Shown one piece after another: positions 27,117 through 38,900 of a stretch of DNA of 64,000 nucleotides. A model generated the notes under the pieces. It searched no databases. It worked only from the letters and a program-made list of their open reading frames with translations, and was not told the origin of the DNA. The position numbers and the translations under genes are program-made. The DNA is from Heterobasidion occidentale (lineage: Eukaryota; Basidiomycota; Agaricomycetes; Russulales; Bondarzewiaceae): positions 496,001 through 560,000 of the forward strand of contig JBCAQO010000001.1 in NCBI GenBank assembly GCA_039111635.1, in the 5' to 3' direction. The first letter of the stretch is position 1; each line of letters opens with the position of its first letter.

Positions 27117-27903
27117 ATGGCTTTCGATGCAATTAGACGTACTCATCCAAGTATGATCCACATTCGCTCATCAGACAGACCCCTCTGACAGAATTCAGTT
27201 CTCTTTTCTCTTCTGACCTTGTTCGCTATCATCGAGGTAGGATTCTAATCCCTACGCGTATTCCTACTGATCATTAGCATTACCAGCTCTCTATTGCAGC
27301 ATGGCTCATTTCGCGGTACAATTCGCACCATAACTACTTGTCCACCTCCGTCCGCAATCGCACTCGCTACCTCCTATTCTGCGCGATTTGGACAACTTTA
27401 CTTGTGCCCCTATTCTTGATGATGTTCCTTTTGGCATCTGGCCACTTCCTCTCCAGTGTAGCCAGTCATGGAATATTGTAAGTGCTTTTTATCCCTTCGT
27501 CCAATTATATCAATCGAGCATTCGGGCACGTGTAGCCTTTTCATCACCTGGGCATTGTGGTTAGCCGGAGCCGCCGCCATCACGAATGCGTTGGGAGGAA
27601 GGCTGAATTGCAGGTACATATATCGATTTTCCCCGTTATCAAGCGCTTGCTGATCATCGATAACAGCCGCCACTTCGTCTATTGCGGGCAGCTGAACGCC
27701 CTCGAGGCGTTCGCGTGGATTGAATGGCAAGTGTCGATCTACGTCTCTCGCCGCCGAGTCTATAACAGGAAATTTACAGGGCGTTGCTCACCCTTGCGCT
27801 TCTTTCCGTTATCTGGTGGGCCGTAAAGGGAAGGCAATCAGGACGAGGCGATGGAAGAAGTGGGAACGTTACAAACGGATCGCGCGGCCCCGTCACCGCG
27901 TGA
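27117..27903 (+). CDS. MARVEL-type four-pass membrane protein
   Basis: Predicted integral membrane protein with four hydrophobic helices spread over six exons: ILFSLLTLFAIIE; LSIAAWLISRYN; TRYLLFCAIWTTLLVPLFLM; and LFITWALWLAGAAAITNALG, then ALLTLALLSVIWWAV. This spacing and the charged R-N-R-T-R between helices 2 and 3 fit fungal MARVEL/membrane-associating domain proteins, which sit in plasma-membrane or septal microdomains. The start MAFDAIRRTHP is at 27117. The tail is short and Gly/Arg-rich and ends RGPVTA, TGA 27901-27903. The intron after ALEAFAWIE-W uses a GC donor (GCAAGT at about 27727) and an AG acceptor; with it the frame is uninterrupted. Precise role unknown. Confidence 0.8.
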
Positions 27904-28463
27904 AAAATGGCGTCTTCTAAGAAGCGTGGCGTCGATCTCTTGACAGTGACGTACCCTTGTTGCATGAGCTTTTGAATGTTGTTTACATGTCTTGATGCAC
28001 TCCAGTGTATGAGCTTTGAACGCTGAACAATATCATGATTTACTTTTCGACCACAGTTGGACGGGACGTGATATTGGACGACTGGGCTGCCATAACGCAC
28101 GGGAAGACTTTTCCTTGTTCCTTTTACTTCATTTGTGGCGAGCCTTGTTGTACTCACGTGCCTTAGCCATAGCCATCTCCGTGATCGAGGGCGCGTTATA
28201 GGTCCAAGCAGACACCTTACAATCAAAAGAAGTCGAAGCTGTGCGCGCGCTTGGTAGCTTTGACTCCCTCGTGGCGTGTAAAGAAGTGAGGCGACTGGTT
28301 ACTCAATACGCTTGTGCCGCCGCCGCCACCCTCGAGAACAATATAAGTTCTCGCTTTCCTCTCTTTTCCCTTTCCTCGTCTTCCCTCTTCCCTCCATCTT
28401 CTCCATTCCTCAACCATTCAACTCCATCAGGTTTCTCGAAGCTATTGCGCTATAGAGGGGAAC
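27904..28463. other. Intergenic with CT-rich tract before the SASMWAT-repeat gene
   Basis: About 560 bases with no gene. A strongly pyrimidine-rich stretch at about 28352-28420 directly precedes the next start codon, a common feature of fungal promoters near the transcription start. Confidence 0.45.
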
Positions 28464-31400
28464 ATGCTGTTCCTCCCCCTCCTCTGCGGCATATTTGCCG
28501 TCGCCACACTGTTTATAGGACCCCCAACCGTCAACTCCGTCGTCACCGCATTCCAGGCCACCCTCTCGAACCCATCATACGACGTAGTTCGTGGCATCTC
28601 GCGCATGGTTCACACCCTCCTCGACCAGGTCGTCTCCGTATACACAGCACAGGACGTCATCGTGACAACTCAGAAAGGGTACGTGCCACCGCGCATTACA
28701 CCCTCGTATTACCAGTATGTGCCACCATCCCGTGTACACGACATCCTCGAGCCCCGACCCTTGAACACACCGACTCTCGACGACGTGTGGCACTTCAACT
28801 GCACCGCGCCACACCACGTCTTTGGCGACGCAGACTCTGGGTTTGGACAAAGGGTTATCTATGCAAGGGCTTTCTTGACAGCCGTTGCACTTATCTTACT
28901 GTGTTTGGTATGTAGTCCACCTAAACAGTCGTGAAAGATGTTTCTCATCGCGCGCTCGCCACACAGACTGTCACCACGTTTCTCGAGTGGCGTTTCGCCA
29001 AGGCGAGGTCCCTCGAGCACGGAGCAGGAGAGGAGTCGGTCACGGTTCCCAACGGGTCCATTACCATTGTGGCATCGGTAAGTTTCGTTGTTCTGCCCAC
29101 CTTGACACGCCTTCTGACATTAAACCCAGCCTGTTTTGAAGTCAGTCACCCTCTCGTCGTCGACGCGATCATGACGGTGGCATTCCCGATTGGCGAAGAG
29201 AGCGAGGTCTTAGATCAGCACGACGTCGCAGTGGTCGACTTGGCTTTCGCCCACCCCATCCCGCAAGGTCTCGCTTCCCCGGTTTCGGAAGGATCACCCA
29301 CCCTCGGCATGTCCCCTCAGGTCGAACCACCGCATCGGCACAAGTGGCCCACACGGTCGACAGCCCCATCCCCGGTTCCCCCATCCTTCCTCCCGTCGGT
29401 CTGCCCCGTCAACTCGCCGAATTGGCTAACCAGGACATCTCGCCGGAAACAGCACCCGCAGCTCGCGCGCCCTCCGATACTGCCACACGCCTCTCTATCG
29501 GCCTTGAACTCTCAGGTCAGACAGTTCAAGCACTCGATGTCGCCATGCCGGTCGCCACTGCCCTCGAGGACGCCGCCGGACTTGCTATTGGAACCTCCCC
29601 TTCTGTGGATATGACGCCGGACGCTACACCCGCCAGCGCTGCATCTCAGCCCACTGACGTGACAACGGACGCTTCATCCCCGGTTGCCGATGCTAAGCAG
29701 AGCCAGGAACAAGTCGAGGATTCGTCAATGTCGACTTCCTCCATCAGCAAACCGATCGGCAAGGCGGCGCCTGCGTCTGAGGATATCAATGGTGGTCTCA
29801 CCGCATCGATCCATGCAACGGCATCAGTAGAATCGGTCAGTGGCGTGTCTGCGTCGATGTGGGCAACAGCACCGGCAGCGTCCTCTTCACTGGCCTCACG
29901 TAGCGGCTTGTCTGCATCCATGTGGGCCACAGCACCAACGGCGTCCCCTTCTCTAGCAACAGGTAGTGGCTTATCTGCGTCCATGTGGGCCACGGCACCG
30001 ACGGCGGAGTCCCCTTCACGGAAGTCAGGTAGCGGCTTGTCTACGTCAATGTGGGCCACCGCGCCAGAACCGTCGTCTTCGCGGTCATCGAGCAGCGGGC
30101 TATCGGCATCGATTTGGTCAACATCGTCACCTGCGTCATCCTCTCGAGCATCCACCACGGCGAGCACCAGGGGTTCCAACAGGTACCGCGAATCTTCAGC
30201 TGCTCCGAAAGGTCCAAACCCGTCCCGCAAAACCAACGTGGCACGCCAATCGCACAAACCCACCGCGCGCCCACCGTCCTCTGCAGCCCCCATCGCATCC
30301 GGTTTCCAGCCTCCACGATCGTCGTACGGACTGGGCGCATCGATCCATGCTCCTCAGGCTACACGCGCGGCTCCGTTCGAGTTTGGTTCTGCCCAACAGG
30401 CTCCTGCTTCGTCGGTTGTGAATGGTTTGGCGGCGTTGGCTTCCGTGGCCCGAAATTTGGTGCCACCAACTCTGCCGGCTACCGTGAAGGACAGCTCTCT
30501 GGACGCGCCCCGACCACAGGACGAAGACGAGGAAGTATTCGTCTACCCCGGCACGACGACTCTGGATCTGGAAGGACGGCGAGAGGATGCCGAGTTTCGG
30601 TATCCCCAAGCGGACGAGACCTCCGGCGAATCTGGCAAGCAACAGGGTGAGTTTCTTTTGCTTTGGTCTGGTTGCATCTCCGACTCATCAACGGTTCCTA
30701 TCTTTCCAGCACCTGCGACGACCACAGTCGAACTGGTAGAATTGGCACTCTCGAATGATAATGAAGAGGGTAAGTTCATCCTGCCGCTGTAGCTCATGGC
30801 GTCGACGTCTTACATGCAAGCTTTGTGTTCCAGATCCATCACTGGTGGCCCAAATCAATGGCAACGACTCGCTGACTGCCGAACAGGAACCCACGGACAC
30901 CCCCATCTCGGCACCAACGTGCAGACGCACCCGCAGCTTGTCTGCTCCTGGGAACTGTCTACCCCACCGCGATCATGTTAACGGACCCTACGACCTTCTG
31001 CGTCCTTCCTCGAGCCCTCCCTCATGTGCGCGTCAGATCACTCTCCCGCATCGTGACACGGAAGTTGATCGACCGACGCAGGAAGTGCAAGGTGGTGTCG
31101 CGCCCTCGACGGCCTCAGACGGTTCGGTCACGCCCATCGGTTCTTCGTCATCGGCCACTCGCAACCCAAGGCCAAGGGCAAACCTCTGGCCCCCATCGTA
31201 CCCCGCATCACCTCGATCATGGATCCCGCCCAATTCCACAGTGCAGGACTCATCGCCAAGGACGAAGACCCCCTGCAAGCGATAGTCAGGACGATCGAAC
31301 GGCTGGAGGCGAAGGCGGCATCTACCGAGAAACTGCCAGAGGACTATTGGGCCACTGAACGGGTTGTCGCGACGTCCCAGTCAATCAAGGAGGAAGCAAC

Positions 31401-31509
31401 CCGGATCGCGGAAAAGTGGGAAGTGGATGCGGTGAAGACCGAAACACGCAGAGCGGTCAAAAAGCTCCAGAGGACAAAAGGAGCGCGGAAATCCAAGGCG
31501 GCTCGATAG
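28464..31509 (+). CDS. Unrecognised membrane protein with tandem SASMWAT repeats
   Basis: No family recognised. The start MLFLPLLCGIFAVATLFIG (28464) is a signal-anchor-like helix, and a second helix RAFLTAVALILLCL lies at about 28868-28908. Between them is a roughly 115-residue segment with two possible N-glycosylation sites. Exons 2-3 give TVTTFLEWRFAKARSLEHG and FEVSHPLVVDAIMTVAFPIG. A long Ser/Ala/Pro/Thr-rich region follows from about 29330. Five tandem 63/66-bp units at about 29840-30160 repeat GLSASMWATAP, with looser copies near 29800 (GLTASIHAT) and 30325 (GLGASIHAP). The end, MDPAQFHSAGLIAKDEDPLQ through RRAVKKLQRTKGARKSKAAR, is helical and basic. One break remains: the frame ending at 31285 and the C-terminal frame (from before 31219) differ by -1 and no clean intron joins them. 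Confidence 0.6.
29840..30160 (+). repeat. Five tandem 63/66-bp units encoding the SASMWAT repeat
   Basis: Copies of TCTGC-type codons for S-A-S-M-W-A-T begin at 29848, 29911, 29974, 30040 and 30103, giving steps of 63, 63, 66 and 63 bases. Only the motif core is fixed; the Ser/Pro/Thr spacers vary, so the protein motif rather than the DNA appears conserved. Confidence 0.8.
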
Positions 31510-31841
31510 CGTGTCGACGCGCACGGTCCCGTTGATGCCTCACATTATCATTATTCATGTAGACGACTTGTATTTGTAGATATTCTCTTTCTCTCTCTCT
31601 CTCTCTCTTTTCCGCGTTCGAGTGATAGTATGCTAGGTGTGCGCACACCTAGCATACTATCACTCGAAGGCGCTGGCGTTTCCGTGCCACTCATATCTCT
31701 ATCTCTATTCTTGTACTCATACGATTCTGGGGGGGAGGGATCCAAAACTATATCGCCCGACCCCCATACCTACCTACTGCAGGGATCGTAATATCATCTC
31801 CGGTGTACAGCCGAGTATCACAATCCTTTCGCACCTGGACT
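31510..31841. other. Intergenic between convergent genes, with CT microsatellite
   Basis: Between the convergent SASMWAT gene and gluconokinase gene. A (CT)n microsatellite lies at about 31585-31610, followed at once by the perfect palindrome listed separately. A G-rich run (GGGGGGAGGG) is at about 31730. No gene. Confidence 0.6.
31617..31668. repeat. Perfect 52-bp palindrome (two 26-base arms, no spacer)
   Basis: Left arm 31617-31642 (TTCGAGTGATAGTATGCTAG, then GTGTGC) is followed directly by its exact reverse complement at 31643-31668. The symmetry ends at 31616/31669 (G and G). Both strands therefore carry the same short frame MCAHLAYYHS. The RNA of either strand would form a 26-bp hairpin. 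It sits in the gap between two convergent genes. Confidence 0.95.
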
Positions 31842-32577
31842 CTACGCAGATGTGATGCCAAAATTCCTTAGGGCGTCAACAGCCTCCCTCAACTGCATGC
31901 CTGTCTCGTCCTCGACGCTCACGCGCACAACCGCGTCCTCCCCCGTATCAAGCGGATCCTCCAGCGTGGAGAATTGAGAGTCGAGCATATCAGCTTTCAT
32001 GAAGTGCCCTTGGCGGCCATGCATGCGAGACAAGAGGACGTCCCGCGGTCCGCTAGGGTGTACGAAGAACGTGCGTAGGTCAGGAAGGGCCGATGATGGA
32101 TCCGCCTTTCCGCGCGAATCTTCTGACTGGCGAGCGACGGACAACACATCGATATGGTCCTGCGTCTCCTCCGACAACGAGATTCGCTCGCCTCGTAGGA
32201 CATCTCTGTAGCTCTTCTTCAGTGCTGAACACGCAACCACCACCCCTCTGCCAGTCGTGGATTCGCCCTCATCGATCTCTTTCACCGCATTCTGTGCAGC
32301 ATCGCGGACTTTCACAAGCCAGGGCGCGCGGTCTGCGTCTGTGAGTGGAGTGCCGGCACTCATCTTAGCGACGTTGGCGGGCGGGTGAAGATCGTCGGCA
32401 TCAAGGAATGGGACAGAAAGTGCGGACGCGAGAGCCATTCCAAGTGTGGACTTGCCGCATCCTGACACACCCTGATACGATTGATTTGTCTCGAGAGAGC
32501 GGACGAAGGACATGATCTACTCGCACCATGACGATGATGAGGAATGGATATGGTCTGCGATGGGTTTCGGTGTCCAT
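31842..32577 (-). CDS. Gluconokinase
   Basis: Phosphorylates D-gluconate to 6-phosphogluconate for the pentose phosphate pathway. A first exon MDTETHRRPYPFLIIVM (ATG 32577) is spliced over a 55-nt intron (GTGCGA...ATCAG) to GVSGCGKSTLGMALASAL, completing the P-loop. Next come FLDADDLHPPANVAKMSAGT with LTDADRAPWL (substrate pocket of GntK), then VVVACSALKKSYRDVLRG and HFMKADMLDSQFSTLEDP, all standard in the GntK family. The C-terminus ends DALRNFGITSA. An unspliced frame would start MSFVRSLETN at 32513, but that part is intron. Length about 205-210 residues is normal. Confidence 0.92.
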
Positions 32578-32915
32578 CGCAGCTGCTCGGTGAATGAGGG
32601 GCGGTGTTCGATGTGGAGAGGAACAAAGCAGATTCTCCAAGTTCTCCACTGAGATCCTAACCTTAGATTGGGAGCGGGCATGCTCTCCTCAAAAGACCAG
32701 AATGAGGATGCTTCCTCGATCTTTCTCAGAGAAACTTATGTCAACTCGGACATGTCTTAATCGATGGCCTCTGTTAGAACCTTTGCTCACAGGGAGTCAG
32801 TTGCCTTGGGCATAGATCATATTGAATGCTTGGAACGGACATGCATATATGCTCTGGAGTGATAAAACAGCGAGAGAAATCGAGGAAAGCAGAACAAAAG
32901 TAAGAGTACAGAAGC
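32578..32915. other. Intergenic between gluconokinase and eL28
   Basis: About 340 bases holding the gluconokinase promoter and the 3' end of eL28; no gene or repeat seen. Confidence 0.4.
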
Positions 32916-33882
32916 TTAGGCAGTCGCCGCCTTCTTGCCCCGAGACTTCTTTGGTGGTGTCGCCTTGGGCTCCTTTTGGGCAGCAGTCAGGGCTGAAACA
33001 CGAGCAAGAGCAGCCTGAAAGAGTTGCGAGTGTCAGTATACCGCTCTCGAGAGCACGGAGAAGAACAAGAAAGTAAGGTGATAGAGAAAAAGCTGTTATC
33101 GCCTAATCGTCGGATACTCGAGTTGAGCAATCGAACGAGACCCGATAGCGAAGACGAGGTGTCCAGAGGAGTTTGATCGACTCCGACTGAACTGGGGTTG
33201 TTCTTGCAGACATGTCCACGCCCATCCTTCATTACACCTTTCGGCATATCCAGTGGGTTCTAACGAGAATGCGTTTTGCCCCCAGATCCCAAAAATATAG
33301 CGCAAAAATGGCATTTCATGACGGAAGGGGGAGAGGAAACGCACAGAGCGAAGGTCAGGGCGGTAGCCACGCTTGGCGGTGTGCGTGGCGACGCCGAGGG
33401 CACGCCGAGGGCCGGTGCGTGCGCGGATGAGGTTGGAAGCGCGGGCAGAACGAATGGCGTTAGGTGCAGCCTTCGTCTTGTGGTGAGTGATCTTGATGCC
33501 AGCGGGAACCTCACGGATGTCGATTGTCTGGAGATGATTACAAGCAAGCTGAGCATTTGTTGTGCAATGACCATCGTTTATCGTACCTTGGTGTTGGCAA
33601 GACCAGAGTACTTGTGGGAGTGGATGTTCGTCAAGTTGCCCTGTTCAGAAACTGATCAGTCAGACCATTTGTGTGCACTACAGTCTGAAAGCGTTCACGT
33701 ACGGGCTCCTTGGAGAAGATCGGACCCTCAGCAATTCGCTTCACAAGGAAGGAGTTGTTTTTCTGAATAGTAAGAAATCGACATAAAACAGAGAATATTC
33801 ACTTCAACACAACAGATTCATGAGATAGCGGAGAAGAGCAGGAACTGACGCGGATGAGCAACCATTCGAGATCGTTGGACAT
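32916..33882 (-). CDS. RPL28e: 60S ribosomal protein eL28
   Basis: Component of the large cytosolic ribosomal subunit. Start MSNDLEWLLIR at 33882, continuing KNNSFLVKRIAEGPIFSKEP, GNLTNIHSHKYSGLANTK, TIDIREVPAGIKI with THHKTKAAPNAIR, then SNLIRARTGPRRALGVATHT with AKRGYRPDLR. The last exon gives AALARVSALTAAQKEPKATP and KKSRGKKAATA, TAA at 32916-32918. Several short exons separated by 50-130 nt introns, typical of ribosomal protein genes in these fungi. Size about 140 residues. Yeast lacks eL28, whereas basidiomycetes have it. Confidence 0.92.
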
Positions 33883-34506
33883 GATGAAGACGTGTGCTGG
33901 TGACTTTAACGGGCGCCTATGTTTCGGGGACGAGATGGGTGGCTTGCTGAAACTGTACAGTCCTGCAAATATGCGCAAATAACGTGTCGCTGCCGGCGGC
34001 CCGACATGTGCCGCTATACCACTTCATTCGCACTCACATTTCGGGCTGAAGCACGGAATGCTGCTAATGCTATCTGAATTCTATGCCGCTTTCTCAACAT
34101 CTGTGTGTGTTTGGCTTTTGTCCTTGCTGACTGTGTTATGTATGGGGCATCTTCTTGATCCTTACACCAGTGCCCTAAAGCCTCATAGAGCTCCAGCAAA
34201 CGATGAGTGGTATCATCTATCTTGCAGAATATCGAGGCGCAGCTGCATCTGTCGGTCGTTTCTTTCTTCTTAACCCAAAATACCCAATATCATTCCTGAT
34301 TCAATCAAAACTGGGTGAAATCGCAGAGGCGCCCGAGGCCTCGCACATGAGAGCCACACTCCACAGTCCAACAAGTCAGTCCATCTCAATTTGAACGAAA
34401 TCACGTTTCGCTGAGATTGAGGGTATATCTGAGAAAGCCGCATCAGAACCGACCAGCCATATAACTGAAGGCGAAGATGCATACGTCGTATTCACAGCAG
34501 TTTGCT
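33883..34506. other. Gene-poor gap
   Basis: About 620 bases. Short frames on both strands lack domain character. I see the eL28 promoter side and nothing else I can support. Confidence 0.4.
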
Positions 34507-35254
34507 TCAGCCCATCCAGAGGATTGGAATTCCCAGCTTGCCTTCGATAGTGGCAACTCTGTCAGATTCAGATGAGTTGTATGCATCCCGTGGACGAGCA
34601 GCGATATGTCTCACCTGACGCTCACATCCGCGTTCACAATATCCAATTCCTGGAGTGGAATAATGGCTAGTGCTGCGAGGGCACCTAGGGGAAGCGTCAC
34701 GTTTGGGAACGTGCCGCTGTTGGCTGACCCGAAGGCAGGAATGATAAAGCTGGTGAAGGACTGATCGAACGATGCGTCGACAACACCGGCTACCCCAGCC
34801 TGAGTCACTGCTCGATCGATCGTGATCTCAAAAGGAAGAGGATTCTCGACTGGTGATCGTGGACATAGGAGGAATTTATCAGTCTGCGACCCATTTCATT
34901 ACACTAGGGATTATACCATCGAAGTTTACGCTGTCAAGGTGAGTATCAGCTGCGCGTGGTCGACAGGAAGCGTGTATATGGTGACTTACGAGACCGTGTT
35001 AGTGATCAGAGTTTCAAGCTACAGGTCGACGCCGTGCTCGCATCAAGGTATTTTTGCGCGTTCAGTGCAGGCCAACCACGCACCGTGATGAAGACATTGA
35101 TGTGCTTAACGAGCCCAATTCCTAGCAAATCTAGGATATCGCCGATGCCGAATCCAGCGAGGTCCACACTCGTGGGGGCACCCCCGACGGAGACGGCGAA
35201 GGCAAGCACCAAAGCCAACGGCCAGAAGAGTACATATGCGAACGGGGTCATCAC
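34507..35254 (-). CDS. Small secreted or single-pass protein, basidiomycete-type, unknown function
   Basis: The start MMTPFAYVLFWPLALVLAFA at 35254 is a strong signal sequence or anchor (cleavage plausible near SVGGA). Further exons give VDLAGFGIGDILDLLGIGLV, KHINVFIT, a short segment around LETLITNTV, then ENPLPFEITIDRAVTQAG, FDQSFTSFIIPAFGSANSGT and FPNVTLPLGALAALAIIPLQ. After an intron the end is VATIEGKLGIPILWMG, with TGA at 34507-34509. The pattern of a beta-rich domain with 'NPLPFEITI' and 'FGSANSG' resembles small extracellular proteins common in Agaricomycetes, but I know no function. The middle exon borders (34860-35080) are uncertain. Confidence 0.6.
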
Positions 35255-35954
35255 GACGAAATGTGGGTGCTGCCTAGGACTCTACGGCGCGTCCCAAGCA
35301 TGTCTACCAAGCGCGCCTCTTCTTATATAGGTTTCCTGACTTGATTTATCCACGGAACCTCCATGGAACCGAGGGTGAGAATTTGAAGACTATGGCATCA
35401 GCCAGCATCAGCCCCGTGGTACGTTATACGTCTGGAATCCATATGATGAAGGTAACATATGACTCCCTCCTCCCTGAGTTTCTTGTGCAGCTAGTAACAT
35501 GTGAAATCAGATCCCTTCTCAGTGTCGTCAGATAGATCCCAGTTGACGTTCGAGGACGCTGGGTGCTGTTGCTCTCTCTCTAAGCGCCTACAGATCGCAG
35601 GCACATAACCCGTCATGGGTCGGTTCACGTTGTTGGTGGTCGGATCCTTGGTCGACATTTGAATAATAATGCGTGTGATACACGAGAGTCTTCGCGAGAG
35701 TCGGGTCACTTCGTTTGAGTTGAATTGGGACGTTTGTGAGGTGCAGACACCGGGCTTGTTTTCTGAACCTGAGCGTGGATCAAGCACATATTTGGGTTTT
35801 TCACGGCGGATCTCGATGGTTTGAATTGACGCCGGTTGACGTCGCTTTCCTATTGCGGACGTGCCGGGCTCATTCAGCGCTGCTCGCAAGTCAGTCTGAA
35901 CCTCACCGAGCGACGAGCATCCCTGCTCTCCTCCATTTCAAACACTCACCCACA
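35255..35954. other. Intergenic between divergent small secreted protein and RhoGEF
   Basis: About 700 bases. A 132-codon frame on the minus strand (35491-35889) has no domain character and no splice context, so I do not call it. Holds the promoters of the two flanking genes. Confidence 0.4.
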
Positions 35955-38900
35955 ATGACCCAGCGTAAGCACGTTTACTGCCAAAATATCCGTCGTGTTA
36001 ACGCCGTGCAGTTAGCACCTCTCCTTCCTCTGCGGTCGACTTTCCGTCGACCGACCCGTTTGCACCCGCTGGTTCTCCAATGCCACGGCCTCCGCACCTT
36101 CCATTTCGTCGCATTTCGTTGCCAACCGCGCCTAATCTGCTTCACAGGCAGTCGGTAGTCAGCACTGCGTCCTTTGATTCGCTCCCGGAGGAGGGCAGCT
36201 CCCCCGTTTCGCCGTTACCCGCTGCCAATCGAAGCCCGTCGAAGAGAATGAGATCGCGCCCGTTGCCTTCGGAATCTCCCAAGAGAGCGCACAGGAAGAA
36301 GGAGCTCCCACCGGTCGATGAGGAGAGAGAAATAAAGAGGAGAAAGATCATCGAGGAGTTCTATGTGACAGAGCGGACATACGTTGAGGGTTTGGATTTG
36401 ATTTATACGGTACGTTTATCACTTCAGTCCCAAAAAACAACAATATTCCTTGCATGAAAGCAAGTATGGGTCTTTGTGAGGTCTTGCGGAATCTGCTCAA
36501 ACAGGCTCTGCGATCCCGTCGATAACTGGAAGCACATTGACATGTTTGATTTGTCACATCTTATTCGGGCTTTGCGCGTTATAGAACGACTTTCGCTGAC
36601 TGAACACACTTTGCAGCATTTCTTGACACCCATAATAGCAGCTTTGGATACACCTCAGCCGTTACTCACTCGATCGGAACTCACCTCCGTTTTTTCGAAT
36701 TTCATTGACATTTGGAACCTTCACCGTTCATTTTTCTCGTCCCTGACGGATCACCTCCATTCCTCTACATCTCGGAACTCGCAGGATTCTCCTGCCGCAT
36801 TGTCTCCCGTCCTTCTTTCTCACTTTCCTTACCTGTCTCTGTATACGCCTTTTGTTACCTCATTTCATACATCCGTCACTTCCCTCACAGGTCTACTCAC
36901 ATCTAATGCGGCTTTCTCCGCCTTTTTGGCGAAGCAAGAAGCCGACCCTCGTTGTGGAAAGCTGAAGCTCCGAGATTGGCTCCTCACGATCGTACAAAGG
37001 TGTCCCAGGTACCTTCTCTTACTGAAAGATCTTATTGGGTGCACAGCAGCTGAAGATCCCGAGCGTGCGTCTCTGACGGCGGTACATACCCTCGTTTCGA
37101 AGAGTAAGCCGCCTATGTCTCTTCTCACGTTGTACGATGCCTTCTCATCATTTTTGAACCAAAGTAACCGTATCTCTTAATACCTCACTACATACCCATG
37201 CGCAAACGCTCGCGCTACTTTCTCTCCAGCGCAGCACCCCCAACCTGCCTTTCCAACTCATCACGCCAGGTCGTACCTTCCTTAAACGCGGCACGCTCTT
37301 GCAGCTCGAACGTTCTTCTCTTCCAAAGGAGCGCGATTTCCTCCTCTTCTCCGACTGCTTGGTCTGGCTTGCAAACCTGGACAGAAATGACCATGAGCTT
37401 GCAGAGCGCTGGGACTGGCTTGGCGGTGGAGGTGCCGCCCCCACAGGCAAAGGGCGGCCGAATGGACGTCCTGAGATGTCTCGCTCACGGAGTCGTAGCG
37501 AAGCCGAACTTGGGTCGTTGCGTGATCGTGCGAGAAACTCTTATGCTCGCTCTCCCTCAAGACAAGGTCACGCCGTGGCTAGCCCCTCGAAGATGAAAAA
37601 AAGACAGGCGAGTAGTGGAACGAGCGACGAGAGATGGTGGTACAAGGGGCGTGCAGAACTTGTGGATCTAGATATCGTGGTCAATCCGCCAACCGAGCTC
37701 GGCGAGAACACACGATTCGAGTTGCTGAGTCCAGAGATGTCGTTCGCAGTGTATGCATGTGAGTGGGTCGCTCTAGCTCCGTCTTGGACAGGAACCGATT
37801 GAATCGCATTTTATGGCAGCCAGCGAACAGGAACGGGATGAATGGGGCAAAGCTATCCGCAACGCCAAAGCTTCGCTACTGGTTTCACTGAATGTCACTC
37901 AGCCCAATTCGACTCTGACCTCGTCTGCATCGACAAACCATTTACGTCGGGCGTTGCAGGCGTTACCACATCCGCCTGAGCAGGACAGTCGCTTGCCCAG
38001 GAGGGGCAAAGTTGAGCATTTCGTTCCCGCTATATGGATTCCAGACGGTAAGACGGAGAGCTGCATGCGCTGTGGACGGACGTTTGGCTGGCGAAGGCGG
38101 AGGCATCACTGTAGGCTTTGCGGACGCTGTGTCTGTGCGGCATGTTCTGGCAGTGTGAGTGCATGTCGAGACTTCCGATTTCTCATATCTCATGCACCCA
38201 GATCTTAGACGTTCTTTATATCCGACCCGAATGCCAAGGATTCGAATAAATCTGCCCGCGCATGCGACGCCTGTTACGATACCGTTTTCCCTGTCCTCGA
38301 TCGTTCGGCTTCCCCTCCTCCGACGCCCTCGTATACCCTTTCAGGATTCACATCTTGGCAATCGATGCCGGCGCTCGCTATGCCCAATAGTCCCTCGCGT
38401 CCAGCTTCTGCACTTATGGCCATCGACATCAGTAGCCCCAAACGGGCATTGACGCGTATCGATGATGTATCGGAGGGCACGCGCACCCCTGCATCCCAGT
38501 TCGACGATATCTTTAGGTCGGACATCAGCATCGGCGACAGTCCTTCGCGCCCGGTGATCCGTGTCAGACCACCGCCCTCGCGCCCGCGCAGTTTCTATCA
38601 GATCCTGGAAGATTTCCGCGACCATACTCTGGAGAGCGCTTTGCCGCCCTCCAGCCCAAGTGCGTCGCACTTCACGGCACGCACAGATGAGTCGTCAGGC
38701 CCGGAGCACGAATTTCAGCTGCAGTTGCACTCGCCATCATCGCTCTCCCTCGCCGGACCAGCGTCGGACGCGGGAGGGGGCGGAATGAGTCTGCCTACCA
38801 CCCCACGTCGCGAGGACACAGCGAGGAGGAGTAAGCGATTCTCGATGCCTGCTATCGCATTGCATACGACGCCTGTGACGGCACGTCCGAAGACAACAGG

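Noticed and set aside
29646..30293. 215-codon frame antisense to the SASMWAT repeats
   Set aside because: It mirrors the tandem repeat on the other strand; the sense frame has the signal helix, splice sites and conserved motif.
34058..34273. Hydrophobic + strand frame resembling a membrane protein
   Set aside because: Short, isolated, no continuation by splicing and no conserved motif.
35491..35889. 132-codon minus-strand frame
   Set aside because: No recognisable features; lies in the promoter gap of the RhoGEF gene.
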